Made by a program: the position numbers and the translations under genes. From CBFHTC01 sp965658815 (GTDB taxonomy: Bacteria > Pseudomonadota > Alphaproteobacteria > Rickettsiales > Rickettsiaceae), in the NCBI GenBank assembly GCA_965658815.1, contig CBFHTC010000004.1, positions 1 through 44,220 on the forward strand: a stretch of DNA of 44,220 nt, written 5' to 3'. This document shows, piece by piece, positions 25,938-34,321 of the stretch (positions are counted from its first letter, which is position 1; each line of letters starts with the position of its first letter). Below the pieces are notes generated by a model. That model worked only from the letters and a program-made list of their open reading frames with translations, searched no databases and had not been told where the DNA came from.

Positions 25938-27134
25938 TTAATTTATATACTTTTTTAAAATTTCTGGTATTCTAAAATCATTGTTGCTGCCATATTGATA
26001 ATTCTCAATTATAGCCGCTATCATTCTTTCAATTGGAAAAGCTGATCCATTTAAAGTATGCGCAAATTTCTTATGATTGTCTACTTTATATTTTATATTT
26101 GATCGAATCGCTTGAAAATCAATACAATTTGAACAACTTGATATTTCCATATATTGCTTAATTGATGGCATATATACTTCGATATCGTAAGTCTTACTTG
26201 AATGAAATCCGATATCTCCTGAACATAAATTTACTATTCTGTAAGGTAATTTCAAATCCTGCAAAATTTCTTCTTCAATCTTTAATAATAACTCATGCTC
26301 AGCTTCAGAATTATCTTCTCGTGTTATTGATACCATTTCAACTTTATGAAACTGGTGCAATCGTTTTATACCTTGAGTATCAAGCCCGGCGCTTCCTACT
26401 TCAGATCTAAAGCATGGAGTAAATGCACATACTCTAATCTTATCTAAATTATCAAAAGTTCGATTTTCAAATAAATTAATTAAAGATACTTCTGCGGTAG
26501 GTATAAGTCTATATTTATCTGTCTTAAAACTTTCTTCATCGAATCTCGGTAAATTTCCACTATTATACATAGCTTTGTCTAAGACTAAGTAAGGAACTAT
26601 CATTTCTTCAAATTCATGATAATTGGTTAATTTATCTAAAAAAAACTGAGATAATGCACGAAATAATTTTGCTATTTTTCCTGAAAATACTGTAAATCTA
26701 GATCCAGACATATTAACTCCTCTATCTGTCAATATTTCACTAAATTTATAATGAGGTATTGCGTTTTCTATTGATTTATCACTGTTTACTGTTTTTATAA
26801 GACTATTTCCATCTGAATTATCTCCTATAGGCACTGAATTATTTAAAAAATTTGGTATATAGTCTATTTTTGATAAATCTGGCTTAACCAATGCTTCTTT
26901 TTGATTTTTTAAAGATTTTACTTCATTTTTTAGCTCATTTGAAAAATTTTTTTGAATCTCTTTTGTTAAAGCGTTGATTTTACCTTCAATCAATTGTCTA
27001 TCATCTAAATATTTCCTATATTGATTGTATAAATTTTCTAACTCATCATATGATATTTCTTCTTTTCTTTTTGCTATTGTTTCTTTAAATGCTTCTTTGT
27101 TTAAAATGATTTTTTTTAAATAATGATAATTCAT
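25938..27134 (-). CDS. serS: Seryl-tRNA synthetase
   Basis: Charges tRNA-Ser. The class II enzyme has an N-terminal coiled-coil arm (residues about 30-90), motif 2 (CFRSEVGSAGLDTQGIKRLH) with HQFHKVEMV, and motif 3 (GSAFPIERMIAAIIENYQ). 398 aa, shorter than the usual 425. Motif 3 has PIER where many bacterial enzymes read AVGR; the key arginine is kept. Confidence 0.94.
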   Translation of the reverse strand: MNYHYLKKIILNKEAFKETIAKRKEEISYDELENLYNQYRKYLDDRQLIEGKINALTKEIQKNFSNELKNEVKSLKNQKEALVKPDLSKIDYIPNFLNNSVPIGDNSDGNSLIKTVNSDKSIENAIPHYKFSEILTDRGVNMSGSRFTVFSGKIAKLFRALSQFFLDKLTNYHEFEEMIVPYLVLDKAMYNSGNLPRFDEESFKTDKYRLIPTAEVSLINLFENRTFDNLDKIRVCAFTPCFRSEVGSAGLDTQGIKRLHQFHKVEMVSITREDNSEAEHELLLKIEEEILQDLKLPYRIVNLCSGDIGFHSSKTYDIEVYMPSIKQYMEISSCSNCIDFQAIRSNIKYKVDNHKKFAHTLNGSAFPIERMIAAIIENYQYGSNNDFRIPEILKKYIN

Positions 27135-27166
27135 ATAGTGTCTTTTTGTTTATTTTACATATAAAG

Positions 27167-27195
27167 TTGTATTAAGTCAAATTATGTATTATAAT
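27167..27195 (+). promoter_or_regulatory. Promoter of tsaB, predicts leaderless mRNA
   Basis: TTGTAT (27167-27172), 17-bp spacer, TATAAT (27190-27195); the tsaB ATG is seven bases after the -10 box. Confidence 0.55.
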
Positions 27196-27202
27196 GTAAT
27201 CT

Positions 27203-27781
27203 ATGATATATGCTTTTTTAGATACAAGTAAATCAAAAAACTATTTTTTTGCTATTATTAAAGATAACAAAATCTATAGATTTAATTTATACAAAAATGA
27301 TCCTTCTGCGTTTTTAGCTTCTTTTGTACGTGATGCATTATTGAATCTAAAATTAAATATAAAAGATATAAAAAAATTTTTTATTTTTCTAGGAGTAGGG
27401 TCTTATCAAGGTTTGAAAAATGGATTAGCCTTTTGTCAAGGTCTATGTCATCAAAATAAAAATCTTTTTGGAATTAGAGTATTTGATTTTTTAGATAAAA
27501 ATTCATTAATAATATTGAAATCTTGGAAATCTAATGAATATACTTACGCATATAAAAATCAATATTATTTAGAGGCGCAGTCTTATGAAAATATTATTAA
27601 TAAATTCAATAAGAATATCTCTATCATTACTGATGATGTAAATATTAAAAATTCGACTTATATTAAGGATCAATTTTATCATGAAGATACTTATCTATTA
27701 GATTTAGATAAATATTATTTAAAATGCAAACTAGAGCCTATTTATAATCATAGTTTTAGCTGTTATTTATTAAAATTTTAA
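27203..27781 (+). CDS. tsaB: TsaB, tRNA t6A synthesis protein
   Basis: Scaffold partner of TsaD in making the threonylcarbamoyl-A37 modification of tRNAs that read ANN codons. The 192-aa product is divergent, but the pattern is clear: FLDTSKSKNYFFAI at the start (usual form IDTST...), LGVGSYQGLKNGLAFCQGL (usual GPGSFTGLRIGVATAQGL). The C-terminal half is reduced compared with the usual 220-230 aa. Overlaps the virB9 end by four bases in convergent orientation. Confidence 0.78.
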   Translation: MIYAFLDTSKSKNYFFAIIKDNKIYRFNLYKNDPSAFLASFVRDALLNLKLNIKDIKKFFIFLGVGSYQGLKNGLAFCQGLCHQNKNLFGIRVFDFLDKNSLIILKSWKSNEYTYAYKNQYYLEAQSYENIINKFNKNISIITDDVNIKNSTYIKDQFYHEDTYLLDLDKYYLKCKLEPIYNHSFSCYLLKF

Positions 27782-28506
27782 CTCATTCTGTTTTCTTTAA
27801 CTAAATTCTTTCTAAAAAAAGCAAATTTTTGATTATTTGCTACTAAGAGAACAGCTGGAGCGATACCATCTATTATAATATATTTATTATCTTTTGATAA
27901 TTTCCAATTTGGCAAGGCCCAAGAGAGTCTATTTATATTATTTGACACAAATACATTGAATAATATTTTAGTTTTTAATTTTATATATGTTTTGTTATTA
28001 TATTCAAATATATTTTCAACATATTTGTATGTATCTTTATTTTTCTTTCCAGGATAATATTTAGCAGTAGACTTTATTTTTTTCTGATTTGGTATTTCAT
28101 TTGTTTGAGCTTGATTTTTACCGTAGGTAATATGTAAATTAAGAGTAATATCTTTATCTTCATAAGAAGTAATAGATTTGGCTTTTAATAAAAAGTAGTA
28201 TACACGATCTTTGTTACTAATTATAGTCATATAAGTACTAGCATTTTTTTCGGTAGGAGTAATTAGCAAAACATGGTCATATAATTTTTTTATTGACCAA
28301 GCTGAAGCATCTGATATAATTAATTTATCTATCTTCTCTGATTCATCAAAGGTTATCATGCTTTCAACTCCATATGTTCCTATATATTCAATAGGAGAAT
28401 CTTTCACATATAAAACTTTTTTTATGCGAAAATCAGTAGCGGAAGGTATTGGCTTTATTTCATAAGAATACAATAGACTTATGAATAGTATAATATATTT
28501 GATCAT
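27778..28506 (-). CDS. virB9: VirB9-like type IV secretion protein
   Basis: Outer-membrane core component of type IV secretion systems. 242 aa with a signal peptide (residues about 1-20). The N-terminal domain reads RIKKVLYVKDSPIEYIGTYG, then MITFDESEKIDKLIISD, AWSIKKLYDHVLLITPTEKN and TYMTIISNKDRVYYFLL, which is the VirB9/TrbG pattern. The C-terminal domain has TYIKLKTKILFNVFV and ends with KFAFFRKN. Its start overlaps virB8 (ATGA). Other virB genes are not in the window, as in Rickettsiales, where vir genes are dispersed. Confidence 0.78.
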   Translation of the reverse strand: MIKYIILFISLLYSYEIKPIPSATDFRIKKVLYVKDSPIEYIGTYGVESMITFDESEKIDKLIISDASAWSIKKLYDHVLLITPTEKNASTYMTIISNKDRVYYFLLKAKSITSYEDKDITLNLHITYGKNQAQTNEIPNQKKIKSTAKYYPGKKNKDTYKYVENIFEYNNKTYIKLKTKILFNVFVSNNINRLSWALPNWKLSKDNKYIIIDGIAPAVLLVANNQKFAFFRKNLVKENRMS

Positions 28507-29096
28507 GTTATTTGTATTGTTTTTATTTTTTTTACTTTAAAGTAAGCTTTTTCATCATAATTTATATCAAAAAAAATTTCAATTTCATATTTTTTATCAA
28601 CTTTTTTATATTCTTCGTTATATGTAGTGGTAAAAAAACTAACATTATAAGAGTTGTCAGATAATTTTTTCATATTCTGTATATAACAAAGAGCGAAATT
28701 ATTTTTTTGCATTTCTGAGGTATTTCTATCAAAAGTATTTTCTATATAATCTTGTATATTTGCATTTGTTTCTGAAAATCCTTTAACATAATAATAATTA
28801 TTCTCTATATTTCTTGTACTATAAGAAAACAAATTTTGAATATATAATTTAATTAAATAGCTTTCTACCTCTTCTAAGTTATTAAAAGAAATTAATTTTT
28901 TATCTGTTATGATTTTGCTATTTGATACAAATATATATCTTTCGTAATTGGTTAATCTTTCAAAAAATGAGTATTGATAAAAAAAAATAAATAAATAAGA
29001 AATGGTGAGAAATAGAATAATACTAATAAAATTAAATTTCAAATAAAATAAATAATTTAAATATTTTCTAATATCTAAATAGTAATTTGTTTTCAT
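28503..29096 (-). CDS. virB8: VirB8-like type IV secretion protein
   Basis: A 197-aa protein with a short cytoplasmic head, one membrane helix (residues about 20-40) and a periplasmic alpha/beta domain (NNYYYVKGFSETNANIQDYI, SYNVSFFTTTYNEEYKKV), the topology of VirB8, which nucleates the inner-membrane part of type IV systems. Sequence is too divergent for a firm call; the four-base overlap with virB9 in the canonical B8-B9 order is the stronger evidence. The minus-strand TTGTTA-18-TATTAT before it would also give a nearly leaderless mRNA. Confidence 0.6.
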   Translation of the reverse strand: MKTNYYLDIRKYLNYLFYLKFNFISIILFLTISYLFIFFYQYSFFERLTNYERYIFVSNSKIITDKKLISFNNLEEVESYLIKLYIQNLFSYSTRNIENNYYYVKGFSETNANIQDYIENTFDRNTSEMQKNNFALCYIQNMKKLSDNSYNVSFFTTTYNEEYKKVDKKYEIEIFFDINYDEKAYFKVKKIKTIQIT

Positions 29097-29164
29097 ATCT
29101 TACAATAATAGAAGAATATATTTTTGATTAACAAATTTTTTTAATAAATTTTAAATTTATTTTC

Positions 29165-29193
29165 TTGAAATATGATATTGTATGATCTATAAT
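29165..29193 (+). promoter_or_regulatory. Promoter of argS that decides its start
   Basis: TTGAAA (29165-29170), 17-bp spacer, TATAAT (29188-29193). An upstream in-frame ATG at 29182 lies before the -10 box, so it cannot be in this transcript; the ATG at 29200 is six bases after the box. Confidence 0.6.
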
Positions 29194-29199
29194 CCTTGT

Positions 29200-30846
29200 A
29201 TGAATTCTACCTTTAAATCAAAAAGTATTTTATTTGAATTAAAAACACAAATGATTCACTTTTGTGAAAAAAATATCACAAATGCCAATCTTAACTTTAG
29301 TTTATCAATTTCATCTAAATTGCATTTAGGCCATTTCTCTACAAATATATTATTAGTTAATTTAAAATATATTGATGATATTGAGAGTTTAGAGAAAAGC
29401 TTAAAAAAATTTTTCTTAAATATAGATTATATTACTGAGTTTTCTATTGCAAAGAATAAATTCATCAATATATATATTGATATAAAGCATCTTATTGATA
29501 AAATTGATGATATAGATCTTCAATTAACAAGAGACGAAAGGGTCTACTTAGAGTATGTCTCAGCTAATCCCACGGGACCTTTGCATATTGGCCATATTCG
29601 AGGGGCGGTATTAGGCGATGTCATTGCAAATTATTTATCTTATTTAAAGGCCGTTGTAAAAAAAGAGTATTTTGTCAATGATGCAGGTAATCAAATTAAT
29701 GATTTATTAGAAAGTGTTTTAATTCGCTGTAAAGAAATTTATACTAAAATACCACAAAAATTAAGCGCTAATTGTTACCCTGGAGAATATGTTATTGATA
29801 TTGCGCATGAGGTATTAAAAAGATATGATTATTTGCAACTAAGTAATAGCTTGATTAAAAGCTTTGTGATTGAAAATGTATTAAAAGATATTTTCAATAA
29901 TTTATCTCAAATTAATATCACATATGATACTGTTGTCAGCGAGCAATCATTTTTTAAAAATAATATTGATCATTTGATGAAGCAGTATCGATACTCAGTC
30001 TCTTCTGTAGAAAAGAGGTTTTCAGTTGATAATGTTGTCCAAGAATTAAAAAATCAAGATTATATATATTATGGCAAAATTCCAAAGCCAAAAGAAGATA
30101 AAAATTGGGTTGATAGATCGCAGTTGTTATTTCGATCTTCAAATTTTGGAGATGATCATGATACCGCTATTACTAAAGCTAATCAAGATTATACTTATTT
30201 TGCCTCTGAACTATGTTATATTAAGTATAAGATCTCTTATCATTTTGATAAGTATATTATTATTTTAGGCCAAGATCACATAGGATATAAAAACAAATAT
30301 AACGCAGCGTTTAATATATTTAAAAAACCAAATCAAGAAAATATTATAAAAATTTGCGCTAATGTAAGGTATATAGAAAATGATGAAATTCAGGTTATGT
30401 CTAAAAGAAGTGGACTATTTTTATCTTTAAATGATGTGTTGAAAGTTTTAGATAATAATATTATTAGATCATCTCTATTGAGCAATCGAGAAGGTACTAT
30501 AATTGATTTTGATCTTTCCGCAAAAAAAGACTCTCATATTAATTATATTTGTAATCTTTTTCGTAAACTAAAAGAACTAAATAAAGATGATTTTATTTAT
30601 GATGAGAAATGGAACTTCAACCAAGATGAAATAAAAATAATTTTATTTATTCACTCTTGGCCATTACTGATGGAAAATGTATATAAAAAACTTGAAGTTC
30701 ATTTAATTATGACTTATCTCTATGAATTATCAATTTTAACTAATTTGATATTAAATAATAGCGTAAAGTCCAGTAAAACTTATTTCTTATTATCAAAAGC
30801 TTTTGAAGTTATAAAGAAATGTTTTGATATTTTAGGATTTAAATAA
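29200..30846 (+). CDS. argS: Arginyl-tRNA synthetase
   Basis: Charges tRNA-Arg. Class I enzyme with HIGH intact (ANPTGPLHIGHIRGAV), FVNDAGNQINDL, FGDDHDTAI, LGQDHIGY, a KMSKS-like VMSKRSG, and the C-terminal anticodon-binding helices. I use the ATG at 29200, giving 548 aa, because the promoter overlaps the upstream ATG. The N-terminal additional domain is shortened. It heads a run with a SPOR protein and hdaA. Confidence 0.94.
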   Translation: MNSTFKSKSILFELKTQMIHFCEKNITNANLNFSLSISSKLHLGHFSTNILLVNLKYIDDIESLEKSLKKFFLNIDYITEFSIAKNKFINIYIDIKHLIDKIDDIDLQLTRDERVYLEYVSANPTGPLHIGHIRGAVLGDVIANYLSYLKAVVKKEYFVNDAGNQINDLLESVLIRCKEIYTKIPQKLSANCYPGEYVIDIAHEVLKRYDYLQLSNSLIKSFVIENVLKDIFNNLSQINITYDTVVSEQSFFKNNIDHLMKQYRYSVSSVEKRFSVDNVVQELKNQDYIYYGKIPKPKEDKNWVDRSQLLFRSSNFGDDHDTAITKANQDYTYFASELCYIKYKISYHFDKYIIILGQDHIGYKNKYNAAFNIFKKPNQENIIKICANVRYIENDEIQVMSKRSGLFLSLNDVLKVLDNNIIRSSLLSNREGTIIDFDLSAKKDSHINYICNLFRKLKELNKDDFIYDEKWNFNQDEIKIILFIHSWPLLMENVYKKLEVHLIMTYLYELSILTNLILNNSVKSSKTYFLLSKAFEVIKKCFDILGFK

Positions 30847-30912
30847 TATTTTGATCTGTCTGGTTGCATATAAAAAATTTTTTATATATAATGTTATAAA
30901 TTATATCATAAC

Positions 30913-31479
30913 ATGAAAAAAAAGATAATGAAAATTTTATTTTTATTGTTATCATTCTTTTTATCTATTTATATTGTCTACGCTATGTTTTTGTATTTAT
31001 TTTTTGGTTTTAAAAAAACACATAGTAATAATAATATCGTACAAAACTATTTTACAAATAATACTTATGATATCGAAGATGATCCTATATATCGAATTTA
31101 TAATGATAACTTAAAAGAGAAGATTTATTTAAATAACATTCAAGTTTCTAGATATTATAAAGTTATAGAAAGTTTATCTCAGGTTGAGATATATAAAAAG
31201 AAGTATTATTATATTGAATTAAATTATTTTCATAACTTTGATGAAATTCTATCTTTCTCAAGTCAGGTTGCTTCAAATTATGATCAATATATTGATTTTG
31301 ACTTTATAAGCAATAATGGAACATATATTCTTTATTTAGGTCCTTATCAATATGAAAGTGAAGCTCGAAAGGAATTTAATAAATTAGCATCTTCGCTTTA
31401 TAGTCCTATGAAAATAGTATATTTAAATGAGCTTGACCAATATCAAAATGTTATATATCTGAAAAATATGCTTCAATGA
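30913..31479 (+). CDS. SPOR-domain-like membrane protein
   Basis: A 188-aa protein with one membrane helix near the N-terminus (residues about 6-31) and a C-terminal region resembling a SPOR domain: YYYIELNYFHNFDEILSF then NNGTYILYLGPYQYESEARK. SPOR domains bind denuded peptidoglycan at division sites. Location directly after argS, where Alphaproteobacteria often carry a SPOR protein, supports this. Its stop overlaps the hdaA-like start by four bases. Confidence 0.6.
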   Translation: MKKKIMKILFLLLSFFLSIYIVYAMFLYLFFGFKKTHSNNNIVQNYFTNNTYDIEDDPIYRIYNDNLKEKIYLNNIQVSRYYKVIESLSQVEIYKKKYYYIELNYFHNFDEILSFSSQVASNYDQYIDFDFISNNGTYILYLGPYQYESEARKEFNKLASSLYSPMKIVYLNELDQYQNVIYLKNMLQ

Positions 31480-32078
31480 TTTTGCAAAATATCTTATCTA
31501 TTTCAAATGATGAATTTGTTGTTCATAAAGGTAACCATTTTGCTTATCAGTATCTTGTTAATAATACAGACCTATCAAAGAAAGTTATTTTATATGGTAA
31601 CTCAAATGATATTTTAGAATTTTTATTTAAAAAATATTCCTTTTATTCTTTTCGAACCTTAGAAGAATATAAAAACCAACAAAATACAAATGTATATATT
31701 AATATTAATTCTGATGAAAATGATAATATTGAAATTTTTCATTTTTTAAACTTTATTTATAATGCACAAAATATTTTTCTAGTAGTGAAATCAGATAATT
31801 ATCCTATTGATACATCTATTAAAGATTTAAATTCTAGATTAAACTCTTTTTTAAATATTTATGTTAATAATTCAGAAGATATCGATGAGTTTCAAAAAAT
31901 TATTATCTCTTATTTTAAAAATCAACATATTCTCGTAAATGATAAGGTTATTAGATTTTTATCTTTTCGCTTAAATTCTCATGATTTAAAAAAGAAGATA
32001 GATTTTATTTCAAAAAAATCACTTATATTAAATAGAAAAATTACTATAGATTTTATAAAAAGTTTAGATATTTTTTAA
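31476..32078 (+). CDS. hdaA: HdaA-like DnaA paralogue lacking the P-loop
   Basis: A 200-aa protein resembling Hda/HdaA, which promotes hydrolysis of DnaA-bound ATP after initiation. Start DEFVVHKGNHFAYQYL, strand KKVILYGN at the Walker A position, then LNSRLNSFLNIYV and the lid-domain pattern ILVNDKVIRFLSFRLNSHDL...RKITIDFIKSL. The Walker A motif itself is gone (YGNSNDILEF, no GKT), so it should not bind ATP in the usual way. Coupled to the SPOR gene by a four-base overlap; convergent with dsbB. Confidence 0.6.
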   Translation: MILQNILSISNDEFVVHKGNHFAYQYLVNNTDLSKKVILYGNSNDILEFLFKKYSFYSFRTLEEYKNQQNTNVYININSDENDNIEIFHFLNFIYNAQNIFLVVKSDNYPIDTSIKDLNSRLNSFLNIYVNNSEDIDEFQKIIISYFKNQHILVNDKVIRFLSFRLNSHDLKKKIDFISKKSLILNRKITIDFIKSLDIF

Positions 32079-32551
32079 TAGATATTTTTTAATCTAAAAG
32101 ATAAATACAAAATCATTAAAAATAGTACACTCATTATAAAGCTTAATTCAGCGCTATATAGTCCCAATACCTTAGGTCCTTCTTGACATAATGTCTTTGT
32201 ATAATTTAATATTTGCAATTGTTCCATTTGTAAATAACAAGATTGAGGAGCATCAATTATATTTCTTTGCATTAATGAGTGAGAAAAAGATATTCCAAAC
32301 AACAATAAACACAAAAAGGTCTGAATATATAAAACGATATTCATTTCATTTTTAGTAATAAAGACTGTTATTAATTTAAATAGCGAAACTCCAAGTATAC
32401 TCATATATATATATCTTTGGTACAAACATAGTACACAAGGAATTGCTCCCATAAAATATTCTGCAGAAAAAGATAATGCAACAATAAAAACAGTAATGCA
32501 AAATAAAAATAAATTTGTGATTATACTAATATCAAAATTAATTTTTTTCAT
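32075..32551 (-). CDS. dsbB: Disulfide bond protein DsbB
   Basis: Inner-membrane quinone-linked enzyme that reoxidises DsbA. 158 aa with four membrane helices and both cysteine pairs: C39 and C42 in IPCVLCLYQRY, and C105 with C122 in the second periplasmic loop. Complete. A DsbA partner is not in the window. Overlaps the hdaA-like stop by four bases, convergently. Confidence 0.88.
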   Translation of the reverse strand: MKKINFDISIITNLFLFCITVFIVALSFSAEYFMGAIPCVLCLYQRYIYMSILGVSLFKLITVFITKNEMNIVLYIQTFLCLLLFGISFSHSLMQRNIIDAPQSCYLQMEQLQILNYTKTLCQEGPKVLGLYSAELSFIMSVLFLMILYLSFRLKNIY

Positions 32552-32555
32552 AACT

Positions 32556-32711
32556 TTTTTCTTTTATTTTAAAAGTTTTTTCTTTATATGTCAAGATAAA
32601 AATTGTATTATAGAAAAAAGATAAAGCAATACATAGCAGCTTTTTTTATAATTTTTTTCTTTTATTGAAATAGTTTTTTCTTTATATGTCAAGATAAAAA
32701 TTGTATTATAG
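32556..32711. repeat. 58-bp direct repeat carrying promoter elements
   Basis: The block 32556-32613 recurs at 32654-32711 (98 bp apart); 40 bases at 32574-32613 and 32672-32711 are identical. Copy one holds the dsbB promoter; in copy two the minus-strand -10 has become TTCAAT, while its end supplies the plus-strand -35 of the next gene. Confidence 0.8.
32566..32594 (-). promoter_or_regulatory. Promoter of dsbB
   Basis: On the minus strand: TTGACA (32594-32589), 17-bp spacer, TAAAAT (32571-32566). The dsbB ATG follows 15 bases after the -10 box. Confidence 0.6.
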
Positions 32712-32729
32712 AGAAAATTGTAGTATAAT
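32701..32729 (+). promoter_or_regulatory. Promoter of the Tim44-like gene
   Basis: TTGTAT (32701-32706), 17-bp spacer, TATAAT (32724-32729), 18 bases before the ATG. Confidence 0.5.
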
Positions 32730-32747
32730 AAAAAAAAGATAAAGCTT

Positions 32748-33239
32748 ATGTTACAGTACATCATTTTCATAGCAATAATAGTATACTTATTTTTTATAAA
32801 TAAAAGAGAAGTAGACAAGGTAAAAAACACGGATGTTAATCAAATAAAAAAAATTTTAGAACAAACTATTGTTTCTATACCAAAAGAAGATGAAAAGAAT
32901 TTAGTATCTTTTGATAATGATGAGAGTAGAGCGGCTTTATTAGAATTATTAGTAAAAGAACATTTATCACTTAAAATGATGTCAAAAAAGTTGTTATCAT
33001 TTTTAGGTTTTCTTTTTAGTAATAAATCTTCAAATCATTTAATTAAAAATTGTGTAGAAAACTCTGCGATAGAAAAATTAAAATCTATCAGTGCTAATAA
33101 TATTACAAGTATTTTAATTACTAAAATATATAAATTTGGACATATTTTTTATTTAAATATCAAAATAGATGATATTAAAAATGATTTTATTTTAATGCGT
33201 AAACATAATAATAATTGGCTATTATCAGAAATTGAATAA
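32748..33239 (+). CDS. Tim44-like membrane protein (tentative)
   Basis: A 163-aa protein with an N-terminal membrane helix (residues about 2-17), a charged linker and a small C-terminal alpha/beta domain ending NDFILMRKHNNNWLLSEIE. That ending resembles the terminal strand of Tim44-type proteins (pattern W.F.R....PNWLL), which in Alphaproteobacteria have the same single-helix topology. The rest is too diverged to confirm. In Alphaproteobacteria such proteins are linked to envelope assembly; function here is unproven. Confidence 0.4.
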   Translation: MLQYIIFIAIIVYLFFINKREVDKVKNTDVNQIKKILEQTIVSIPKEDEKNLVSFDNDESRAALLELLVKEHLSLKMMSKKLLSFLGFLFSNKSSNHLIKNCVENSAIEKLKSISANNITSILITKIYKFGHIFYLNIKIDDIKNDFILMRKHNNNWLLSEIE

Positions 33240-33309
33240 CTGATAATACTCTTGATATAATTGATACATATTTATTTTCTTTTCTTGATTTTATTGAATT
33301 TTAAGTTAT

Positions 33310-33693
33310 ATGTATTATATGAATTTTAAACACTTAAAAGGCTATATCGCTGAACTGATTGCATATATTTATTTTTGCTTTCAAGGTTATAAGTATTGCG
33401 GAAGAAAGGTAAATCACTTTACTCAAATTGATCTTGAATTTGAAAAACAAGATAAGTATTTAGTAGTAGAAGTAAAATATATTAGCGATACAAATCGATA
33501 CTCATATTTATCATTTGAACAATTTTATAAACAATATTTATATATGAAAAAATTATCTCAATTTCAAGAAAAAGAAATTTTTTATCATCTAATTATCATC
33601 AATAAAGTCTTTTGTATAAATAAGAATATTTCTTTTAAATTTATTGGTCAAAATCCTTATGAACTATATCGTATTATTCATATTATGTCTTAG
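33310..33693 (+). CDS. UPF0102 (YraN-like) nuclease-fold protein
   Basis: A 127-aa protein of the YraN family, a small restriction-endonuclease-like fold of unclear role. Pattern: HLKGYIAELIAYIYFCFQGY (usual GxxGExxAxxYLxxxGY), then QIDLEFEKQDKYLVVEVKYI, which holds the D...E.K catalytic-type residues (usual EIDLIAR...VFVEVK). The second helix LSFEQFYKQYLYMKK is also in place. An ATG three codons downstream (33319) is an alternative start. Confidence 0.72.
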   Translation: MYYMNFKHLKGYIAELIAYIYFCFQGYKYCGRKVNHFTQIDLEFEKQDKYLVVEVKYISDTNRYSYLSFEQFYKQYLYMKKLSQFQEKEIFYHLIIINKVFCINKNISFKFIGQNPYELYRIIHIMS

Positions 33694-33697
33694 AGTT

Positions 33698-34312
33698 TTA
33701 TTCTATTTTGATAATTTCGTCAGCATAAATTAGATTACTTTTTTTATGTGTAGAAAAAATAATAATTGTCTTAAATGTATCTTTTGCGATTTTAAGAGCT
33801 TTCATGATAATATCATTGTTGGTATCATCTAAATTACTAGTGGGTTCATCCGCAATTAAAATCTTAGGATTATTAATCATAGCTCTTGCTACTGCAACTC
33901 TTTGAGATTGGCCTCCTGAAATTTGATTATAATAAAGGTCAGCAATACTTTTGATTTGAAAAGTTTCAATAATTTCATCTACTTTAGCATTGATTTTTTT
34001 TCTTGTCATATTGGTCAATAATAAAGGTATTTCAATATTCTCACGCACAGTGATATCTTTCAATAGATTATGATTTTGAAAAATAAAACCAATTTCTTGT
34101 TTAGAGATATTTGCAATGTTTTGATTATTTAATAATATTTCTCCTTGAGTGACTGGCATCATATTTCCTATCATTTGCAATATTGTCGTTTTACCTTTTC
34201 CAGATTCTCCAATAATTGCAGTAATAGTACTAGGAGAGAAACTACAAGAGAAATCTTTTACGATGTAATTATAATTATCAAAAGTTTTACTAATTTTTTT
34301 TACTGTTAACAT
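33698..34312 (-). CDS. lolD: LolD, lipoprotein-release ABC ATPase
   Basis: ATPase of LolCDE, which extracts lipoproteins from the inner membrane. 204 aa with Walker A GESGKGKT (residues 35-42), Q-loop FIFQNHNLLKDITVREN, signature ISGGQSQRVAVARA, Walker B ILIADEPTSNLD and switch His in FSTHKK. Walker A has K where most LolD have S (GESGSGKS). The permease gene lies nine bases upstream in the same direction. Confidence 0.85.
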   Translation of the reverse strand: MLTVKKISKTFDNYNYIVKDFSCSFSPSTITAIIGESGKGKTTILQMIGNMMPVTQGEILLNNQNIANISKQEIGFIFQNHNLLKDITVRENIEIPLLLTNMTRKKINAKVDEIIETFQIKSIADLYYNQISGGQSQRVAVARAMINNPKILIADEPTSNLDDTNNDIIMKALKIAKDTFKTIIIFSTHKKSNLIYADEIIKIE

Positions 34313-34321
34313 ATTTATACC

